A stretch of DNA of 64,000 nt from Morchella semilibera (lineage: Eukaryota; Ascomycota; Pezizomycetes; Pezizales; Morchellaceae). Numbering within the stretch: position 1 is the first letter of the stretch; the number at the start of each line of letters is the position of its first letter. The translations under genes were made by a program, and so were the position numbers. Under the pieces are notes generated by a model, which was not told the DNA's origin, searched no databases, and saw only the letters and a list, made by a program, of their open reading frames with translations. This document shows, one piece after another, positions 56,735-64,000 of the stretch. Location of the stretch: NCBI GenBank assembly GCA_009192285.1, contig WBVU01000010.1, positions 742,111 through 806,110 on the forward strand. Direction: 5' to 3'.

Positions 56735-57159
56735 ATCTACTATGTACCGGGTTTGCATCATAAATACCAAGAACCCCCCCCCCTGCTCATGTAAAATTTG
56801 TATGTGTACCATCTGTGGCAAACCAAAGCAACCAATAATAAAGGACCATTTTTACTGGAGGAAAAAAATACTGTATATTTTTACTTTAAAAAATCTAATT
56901 ATTTTTTTGAAAATATAGAAAAAGACTATGGTATTGTCCTCCTCTTTAACCTCATTTGAGTAGTATTTTGATTTTTTTATTTCCTATCAAAGGTTGTTGT
57001 TCCGATAAATTTGTAGATAAACAAGAGTCAAATTGAGGTGATGGAGGTTATGTTGCAAAAGCTATGGGGCAGACTATCCAAATACTAGTTTGGCTGCCAA
57101 GCATCACATAATTTAAAGGATTATATATATCAGACCAATTACAGCCATTAGTAGACTTC
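56735..57159. other. AT-rich spacer
   Basis: C10 run at about 56776-56785, otherwise AT-rich. No gene or repeat recognised. Confidence 0.5.
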
Positions 57160-57486
57160 TATTACGGAGCGACACTGAGATAAGGAACTAGAGAGCTGAG
57201 GCACACAACCGAGACGAGACGAGGGCGAAGGTGAAGGGGAACAGCAATGGAGTCTAGCTTAGAAGCAGGGTCGTGGGGCAAAGGGTCCAAAGAGCCTCTC
57301 TTACGAAGACTTGGAGACGAAGGTACTAGTAGACAATACGAACTACAGTCATGGACTATGGGCGAGGCGAGGCGAAGCGAGATGCTATGGAAGACCAAGG
57401 GGATCTTGGCAGAACTATGGTGATGACGTCATTTATTCAGTACTAGAAACAAGAGACAAACAGAACTAAACCGTAGGGTTGGTAAC
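57160..57486 (-). repeat. Truncated LTR, family B
   Basis: Matches the plus-strand left part of 8920-9495 (TTACGGAGC..., GGCACACAACCGAG, ACTAAACCGTAGGGTTG) and then is cut by the LTR that starts at 57487. Confidence 0.78.
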
Positions 57487-57680
57487 TGTTATGGCCGAAT
57501 TAGCTGTAGTTGATAAACTCAGGCGGTATAGCGCTCGATAGGCAGAAGGGTATTGTGGCCACACCCGCGTACGGCCATATATGCCCGTTGGAGATAAATA
57601 AAGGCCCTCGAGGCTTCATGAATAGAACATTATCTGATGTATCATAAACAAATTACTGTCTAGAAATTATCCGCACAGCA
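57487..57680 (+). repeat. 5' LTR of a different retroelement (family D)
   Basis: 194 bp, TGTTATGG...CACAGCA, inserted into the family B LTR. Two bases later TGGTAGCAACACGCTC (57683 on) looks like a tRNA-type primer binding site, unlike families B and C. No second copy in the window, so the right edge rests on the CA end and the binding site. Confidence 0.6.
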
Positions 57681-57905
57681 ATTGGTAGCAACACGCTCAG
57701 TTCAATACGCGGATCGAGCTTCCTCATTCGCGACCAGATTACCCTGCTGTAATCCCTACATCCCACTACGCGAAGTCTTCTTCTTCTCGTCCAAACTGCA
57801 AACGAAACCAAATCTCGCTCATCCTATCCACCAATTCATCATCCTACTATTCCGGCCAAATCCAATTGCCCATCTAGCATCCGAATTACCTTCTAATAAT
57901 TCTAT

Positions 57906-59735
57906 ATGGACAATAATCTCCGCTGGAATCACAGAAATCTCGGAAGAAGGAATAGGGAAGCCAGACGAGCAGCACTTGCAAACGCCGCTGCACACAATCT
58001 CCTCGCACCGCGAAACTCACGATACTTCAACTCCAGGCATCAAGCCATTATCTCTGTGGCCGCTGCCGTATTTGAAGCTGTTTCCGAGCAACCCCAACCA
58101 TCACACGCAGTCATTGCACCAGCCCCCAGCCCAGCATCAGGCCCATCCACCCCTCCTCAGTACCACCCTGTCGAGGAGGACTTCTATCACGCCCACCATC
58201 AAGAGTCAACCACAGGGCAAAATAGAATCACTCCCTACGCAGAATCAAACCCCAAACAACCTATCAACGAGAGGGTTAACCCCCAGCACGAAAACCAATC
58301 AACCTATCCCTATCAGAACCCCCTCCACCAAGACTACTACTAAGACTCCGCAACCCTACCGGACACGGACCTTGAAAGCAACAGTTCTACTCTTCCCCCC
58401 CCCGAGATCTTGGCCAACACAGCAAGTTCAAACCAGCCCGCGTACCCCCTCCGAAGCTAGCACAATAAAGGCACCTTCTAGAGCTTCTTTGGTCGGTTCA
58501 TTCGAGATCCGCAGTAATTTTAGGAGCCTGGAGGATCGTATTACCAGTTTACCCAACACAACAGAAAGGAGACCACTATCCAGCATCAGACCAAGGGCTA
58601 GACCCCTCGCTAAACGCATTACCAGACCCAATTCGTCTAGGCACAATAGTAGGCATTAAAACTGGCCGGGCATCTTGTTCCAACTGTATCTATTCAAAGG
58701 CTATTAATCCAAATCGAAAATCACTACTCTTCTTTATCCTCCCCTATTCCAGACTTTATTCTTCCTTATATTTCTTATACTCATTCCTTTTTCCCCTCGG
58801 GACTGGACGTCCTCAATTCCAGTGTAGGCAAAGCAACTAGATCAGGAAGACGCAGCCTTACTCTAGGGGCCCCAGAACTAGAATTAATCCAGTCTAAATT
58901 TATCCAAGCCATTGATACCTGGAAAGAAAAGAACACATTCCCTACCCCTATCCCCAAAGTCAATCAGTCTTCCGAGCTTTCCAATTGCTCTTCATCTTCA
59001 GGAAGAGAATTAGTTGATCATACTCCTGTCACTCAGGAGGCTCCTGTTTCTCAGGAGCAAGGTGTTTCTCATTTCACACTATCCCGGGCTGTTTCTCACC
59101 CCCCAAGTATAGCCAAAAACTCATCTACTCCTATTCCTCAGGAAGCTCCTGTTACTCAGAAGCGAGGTGTTTCTCATCTCACCATATCCAGAGGTGTTCC
59201 CCACCTCCGCGATATAACCAAAAATCAATCTACCTTTTCCCATCTCTATCGTCTCTCCGAACCCCCTACCCGCACCTTCAAAGAATTTAATTCTCTCTCC
59301 CTGCCAATACTTCCATCTTACCCAAACATGTCAGATCATTCACACGAAGACTTGCCTGATCCCTCATCATTCCCCGAATCTCGTCAATCTCCTATCCAAA
59401 CCTCAATGGACCCATCGACTCCCACCTGGATGCAAGCACTGATGGCTAGTGCTGCTGAAGATAGGAGAGTAGCCATGTAATCCATCCAAACCACCACGGC
59501 GTTAAGCACCAGCATTGGAGAAGTTCTTAGAACAAGGGAACGTAGATCAGACCAAGGTGATAACCAGGTCAGCAATCTGAAACCCGAATCAATCGGCAAG
59601 TTTGAACCTTCATCCATACCAGACTCCGACGCGGCACAACATTTCATCGACGCTAATGAAGACAGCGTTACCCTTTACGGTGAGTCGCGTACACGCGCAA
59701 TTCTCAGACGCTGCATTACAGAATCAATCGCCATC
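57906..59735 (+). pseudogene. gag: Gag-like region of family D element
   Basis: Several overlapping frames: MDNNLRWNHRNLGRRNREARRA (57906-58343), a second block to 58659, then 58780-59735 with repeated QEAPV / GVSHxT segments and at the end IGKFEPSS...HFIDANEDSVTLYGESRTRAILRRC. The last part resembles the IGxFDP...FxxR core of some fungal Gag proteins. A TAG near 59478 and frame changes show decay. Cut by the family A LTR at 59736. Confidence 0.55.
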
Positions 59736-60368
59736 TGTGACGGAGTAACCCGACGCAAAGAAGAAGATGACAATGATGACGCAGAAGGTCCCGAGGAGCA
59801 CAGTCTACGCGACGAGGGGACTGACGAAGACAGAGGCGACATTGGCCAGGCACAAGCACAGGCACAGGCAAAGGCAAAGGCAAGAGCAAGGACACAAGAG
59901 CGCAGAGCAGGGAAGGTGAGGACCGAATGGACCTCAACGAGAACGATGAGGGGTACGATGAGTTTCCTCTTGTTAGAGGATCGAGTCTTTGGTACGAGAG
60001 GCTATGGCTTAGAAACAGGAGTAGATTCCTATGTACCAGGATAACAGAAAGACAAGACAGAGAGAAAAGAAAGAAAGAACTAAGGAAAACATCTATCCCC
60101 GCTATTTAACACACCTCCTCCACTAATCCGCTATGACGTACACTTTCGCTCATAGAACCTCATAGAAACCCGTCGCTACCACACCTCGTAATCCTCCCCA
60201 CCATCTCCGCTATTCTACATTACCAAGCCATCACGCCATCGAACCTCCCAGAACCCAATGACGACAACCTCCACCTTGCACTCCCCACTCTCGCTTATCA
60301 TTACCCTAATAACCACAACCATGCATTCCCTACCGGGCTGTCGGAACAAACGCCAAGACGCCGGGACA
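59736..60368 (-). repeat. 3' LTR, family A
   Basis: 633 bp, TGTGACGG...CCGGGACA on the plus strand. Inserted into the family D gag. Confidence 0.92.
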
Positions 60369-60389
60369 GATCAGGTCCCCTCCAAGGGC

Positions 60390-61766
60390 CTAGCTCCTGA
60401 TAGGCTGAGGTTTCGAAGGATATTGGTCGTGAAATGTTTTTCTAATATCAGGGCTATGCTCCATATCACTCGAAGGTTGCCAGGACGGTTCTTCATATCC
60501 AGCATATCTAACCAAGTACTCCACCCGTCGCCTCCTCTTCCGTGAATCTAATATCTCCGCTACTTCCCATTCAGTCTCTCCCTCAACCTCCACCGATGGG
60601 CCCGGGGGTGGTTCAATCATTTGTCCTGGAACAGGATCATTCATCGTCGGCGATAGCAATGAAACATGGAAAACCGGATGTATTTTCATGGAGATAGGTA
60701 ATTTCAACTCATAGGCATAGGGGCTTACAGTTCTTTGGACTGGGTAAAGGCCGATTTGCTTCCAGTCGAGTTTCTTCGAGGGTCGCTTGGTTTCAATATT
60801 CCGGGTAGAGAGCCAGACGAAATCGCCCACAACATAGCGAGGTGCTGGAGTTCGATGTAAATTTGCCATTTCCTCCTGTATCTTTTGAGCCCTAAACATT
60901 TTGCTTTTCAGGAAGTCAAGGGCCTGGGACATCTCCCTTGCTAGCCCATTAGCCTGATCTTCATTGGCCGTCTTTCCATGTTGTAGTGGCCCAAATGTCA
61001 TTCGAGGATGTCTTCCATAGTTTGCTTGAAAGGGAGATATATTAGTGGTTTCGGAAATATGATTATTCGTAGCAAACTCAGCAAGAGGAAGAAAATCAGT
61101 CCAATCGTCTTCTTGATAGGAAACATAGCTGCGTAGATATTGTTCCATAATCGCATTGGTTCTCTCGGTTTGTCCATCAGTCTGAGGATGAAATGCAGTG
61201 GAATATCGTGGAGCAATTTCCAACCGATCGCAAAGAGCTTTCCAAAATTCAGCTGTAAACTGTGTCCCTCGATCTGAAACAATAGTCTCTGGCAACCCAT
61301 GTAACTTCCATACCTGCTCCAGGTATAGACGAGACAGATCCCTGGCGTTAACATTCTCTATTGTAGGAATCAAATGCTTTATCTTTGTTAACCGGTCCAC
61401 CACTACCAATATAGCATTAAACCCATTGCTTTCTGGAAGTCCTGTTACAAAATCCATAGTAATATCCGTCCAAGGTCCCTTGGGTACTAATAGCGGTCCC
61501 AGGACTCCTTGAAGAGGATTATGGTTCACTTTACTCCGTCGACAGATATGACAATTTTGAACATAGCGATCCGTATATTTCCGCATGGTCAGCCAGTAAT
61601 AATTCCGACTCAGAAGTTCCAATGTCTTCGACCGTCCAGGATGTCCAGCAAAGGGTTTATTGTGGTATTCTTGTAACAAGTAGAGTTTAAGTTCGTCGTA
61701 ATCGGGAACATAGAGTGTATTCCGATAAAGCAATAACCCCTCCTCGCTCTCCTTGCACTCAGCCAA
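60390..61766 (-). pseudogene. pol: Integrase and chromodomain of family A
   Basis: 458 residues open, the C-terminal part of Pol. HHCC finger (YHNKPFAGHPG ... CHICRRSK), DDE core ([32 protein letters not shown]), KKLDWKQIG, SPYAYELKLP, HPVFHVSLL and a chromodomain (WEVAEILDSRKRRRRVEYLVRYAGYEEPSWQP). All integrase catalytic residues are kept. The frame is separated from RNase H by a stop at about 61797. Confidence 0.9.
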
Positions 61767-61796
61767 CGAAATCTCTCTCGATTGTCGAACGCCACC

Positions 61797-62509
61797 TCAG
61801 AGCATGGATAGGATTTTGTTTGGAAAGCTATCACTCTGGTAAGCTTTGTTAAACAACTCAAGTACGGAAGACAATCCTTCAGCGGGTTCATTTGACAAAG
61901 AGCCCGCTAACAAACCTATCTTAAAATCCAAATTCTCCTTCTTCAAAACCACTCGGCTTTGTTGCTTCAATCTCTCATCCCCCTCCTTCGGTAAATTCTT
62001 AGGCCTTCTAGTCAAAATATCAACCTTCCTTCCCTGCTACCCGGGCCTATACTGAATAATAAAATCAAACCGAGATAGAAACTCTGCCCAAGGAGTTTGA
62101 CGCCTATTCAGCAATTTAGTCGACATAAAGTACTCAAGATTACGATGATCTGTAAGTACTTTGACTTGGAATTGAGCTGTCTCCAAATGAGGTCTCCATT
62201 CCTCAAAGCAACGAATAATGGCCAACAACTCCTTGTCATAGATCTCGTAATTGCATTCTGCTGGCGAGTGTGTCTTAGAGAAGAAGGCGACCTGATGCAG
62301 TATTCCTTCATCATTTCGTTGTGATAGTATCCCTGCCGACACATAAAATCCGATGCGTCGGTTTCCACAATAAATTCTTTTTCAGGGTCAGGATGCATCA
62401 GTATGGGAGCGGTGGTAAAAGCAGTCTTGAGTTTCTGAAAAGCTTGTTCAACTTTTTGGATCCATTCAAATCGTACATGCTTTTTTATCAGAGCAGTCAA
62501 CGGCCAAGC
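61797..62509 (-). pseudogene. pol: RNase H part of family A Pol
   Basis: Pieces: [80 protein letters not shown], then a TAG where KQG is expected (RPG-QGRKVD). Frames change at about 62340. Confidence 0.85.
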
Positions 62510-63141
62510 TGTGACGGAGTAACCCGACGCAAAGAAGAAGATGACAATGATGACGCAGAGGAACTCGAGGAATACAGTCTGCTCGACGAGGAGGCTGATG
62601 AAGACAGGAACAACACCGGGCGGGCACGAGCACAGGCACAGGCAAAGGCAAAGGCAAGAGCAAAGACACAGGAGCACAAAGCAGAGAGAGTGAGGACCGA
62701 ATGGACCTCAACGAGAACGATGAGAGGTACTATGGGTTTCCTCTTGTTAGAGGAACGAATCTTAGGTACAAGAGGCTATGGCTTAGAAATAGGAGTAGAT
62801 TCCTATGTACCGAGATGACAGGAAAACGAGACAGAGAGAAAAGAAAGAAAGAACTAAAGAAAACATCTAACCCCACTATTTAACACTACTCCTCCACCAG
62901 TTCTCTATGACTCGGACATCAAGTCATAGAAACCCACAGAAACCCGTCGCATCCACACCTCGTATTCCTCCCCACCATCTTCGCTATTTACATTACAAAT
63001 CCATCATGCCATCGAACCTCCCAGAACCTAATGACGACACCCTCCCTTAACGCACCCCCGTCCTCGCTTAACTATTCCTAAATAATCACAGCAGCGCTTC
63101 GACTACCGAACCCTCGGGACCGATGCCAAGACGCCGGGACA
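62510..63141 (-). repeat. Solo LTR, family A, nested in a family A element
   Basis: 632 bp, flanked by CAAGC (62505-62509 and 63142-63146). Splits Pol between the RT and RNase H domains. Confidence 0.93.
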
Positions 63142-63146
63142 CAAGC

Positions 63147-64000
63147 CACTCGGGAATAAGCGTAAATAAAAACGTCGATAGAAATTGGCAAACCCAAGGA
63201 ATTCCTGAACCTCCTTCACTGTCTTTGGCGCTTCCCAATCCACAATCGTCCGCACTTTAGCAGGGTCCATCTTCATTCCTCCGGGAGTTAAAATCATGCC
63301 TAAATACTTTGTTTCCTGCACACTAAATTCACACTCCTCGGGCTTCAGGTGAACCTCATTGGCCTCTAGGGCTTCTAGTACTTGCTGCACATCCTGTTGA
63401 TGTTGCTCCAGGGTTTCCGAATAAATAAGAATATCATCAGAATAAGCAGTAGCACAACGGTCCAGAAAAGGCCGGAGAATATCGTTAATCCAGCGTTGAA
63501 AGATAGCAGGGGCATTGGTTAGACCAAAAGGCATCACCAAATATTCCCGGTGTCCATAGCGAGTTCTACGAGCCGTCTTCCACTCATCCCCCTCTTTGAT
63601 TCTAATCTGGTTATAGCCCCAACGTAAATCAAACTTGGTAAAATAATTTGCCCGTGCTAGGTTGGCCATAGTCTCTGGTGTAAGGGGAAGAGGATATCGA
63701 TCCTTAACCGTAATGGCATTTAGCTTCCGATAGTCAACGCACAAGCGTAAGGAACCATCAGCTTTCTTGACAAATAGCACCGGGGCGCCAGCTGGGGAGT
63801 TGCTAGACCTAAGAAATCTCTTCTTCAAATTATCGGCCAGATAGTCCCTCAACGCCTTCAACTCTTCCTGTGATATGCTATACATGGGACCAAAGGGTGG
63901 TGCTGTTCCTTCTTGGAACTTTATCTCATGATCATAGGAACGATGTGGTGGTAGTCTGAATGCATTAGTTTCATCAAATAACTGCCGAAAACGTTGATAA
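63147..64000 (-). pseudogene. pol: Reverse transcriptase of family A Pol (continues beyond window)
   Basis: Open from the window edge: [90 protein letters not shown], catalytic YSDDILIYS and [12 protein letters not shown]. All three RT Asp residues are present. An extra T in a T run near 63167 shifts the frame just before the nested LTR. Confidence 0.9.

Larger units (their letters stand above)
59736..64000 (-). mobile_element. Family A chromovirus, runs off the window
   Basis: Minus-strand element: 3' LTR at 59736-60368, purine tract at about 60373-60385, integrase/chromodomain, RNase H, RT, with a nested solo LTR of its own family (62510-63141). The 5' part lies beyond 64000. CCATC (59731-59735) would be the target duplication. 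Lesions: TGA at about 61797, TAG at about 62039 and an extra T near 63167. Confidence 0.9.

Noticed and set aside
56368-56763. 131-codon hydrophobic frame on the plus strand
   Set aside because: Antisense to the 5' part of the DDE transposon and its terminal region; AT-rich sequence yields long hydrophobic frames.
57906-58343. Separate host gene in the family D element
   Set aside because: Position between an LTR with primer binding site and a Gag-like core, with broken frames, fits a decayed gag better.
52806-63448. Short LTR open frames encoding Leu/Cys-rich peptides (MRSIxSSLSLL...)
   Set aside because: They recur because they lie in the conserved part of family A LTRs (for example 33191-33448, 53220-53441, 62466-62711). 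No start context or constraint is visible.

Overview
The window looks like nuclear DNA of a filamentous ascomycete (Pezizomycotina, possibly a leotiomycete; the class is an inference). Evidence: short 48-81 bp introns with GT..AG ends and CTAAC-like branch points, fungal versions of housekeeping genes (Sec9, eEF1B-alpha, EMC5, a Bgl2-type GH17 enzyme, a divergent 14-3-3, a DUF7918 protein), and a transposon load typical of repeat-rich fungi: Ty3/gypsy chromoviruses, a Tad1-type LINE, a Tc1/mariner element and a large DDE transposon. I saw no tRNA, rRNA or CRISPR array.

Layout. 1-33.6 kb is repeat-rich. A full-length chromovirus (396-6400, 404-bp LTRs, target duplication AGACG) sits inside a host gene with an acidic tract (remnants 281-395 and 6406-7791). 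A second host gene (8408-11429), ending in a DUF6532-like domain, is split by two solo LTRs and cut off by a decayed chromovirus (11430-16732). Then come an integrase fragment (16733-17893, minus), a LINE split by a 1.26-kb foreign insert (17894-23600), a second copy of the acidic-gene family split by a solo LTR (24634-25714, minus), about 4 kb of unassigned DNA with recurring GC-rich words, and an element with an intact gag but lost pol (30187-32346), followed by tandem and inverted LTR debris.

34.1-50.1 kb is a gene island: GH17 glucanase (-), 14-3-3-like (-), unknown protein (-), Sec9 (+), DUF7918 (-), eEF1B-alpha (+) and EMC5 (-), with intergenic DNA rich in the palindrome TACATGTA and carrying small TA-flanked MITEs. 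These genes serve separate housekeeping roles (cell wall, secretion, translation, ER membrane insertion) and form no pathway cluster.

50.3-64 kb is again nested transposons: a Tc1 element (50412-52237) abutting a large DDE transposon (about 52242-56734) that contains two solo LTRs and a fold-back MITE, then a stack of LTR elements in which each insertion interrupts an older one (57160-64000, continuing past the window).

Three families of chromovirus LTR recur and are called A (starts TGTCCCGG, ends GTCACA in element orientation), B and C. Five solo LTRs keep perfect 5-bp target duplications. Three restore an open host reading frame when removed in thought, and a fourth does so apart from one stop codon.
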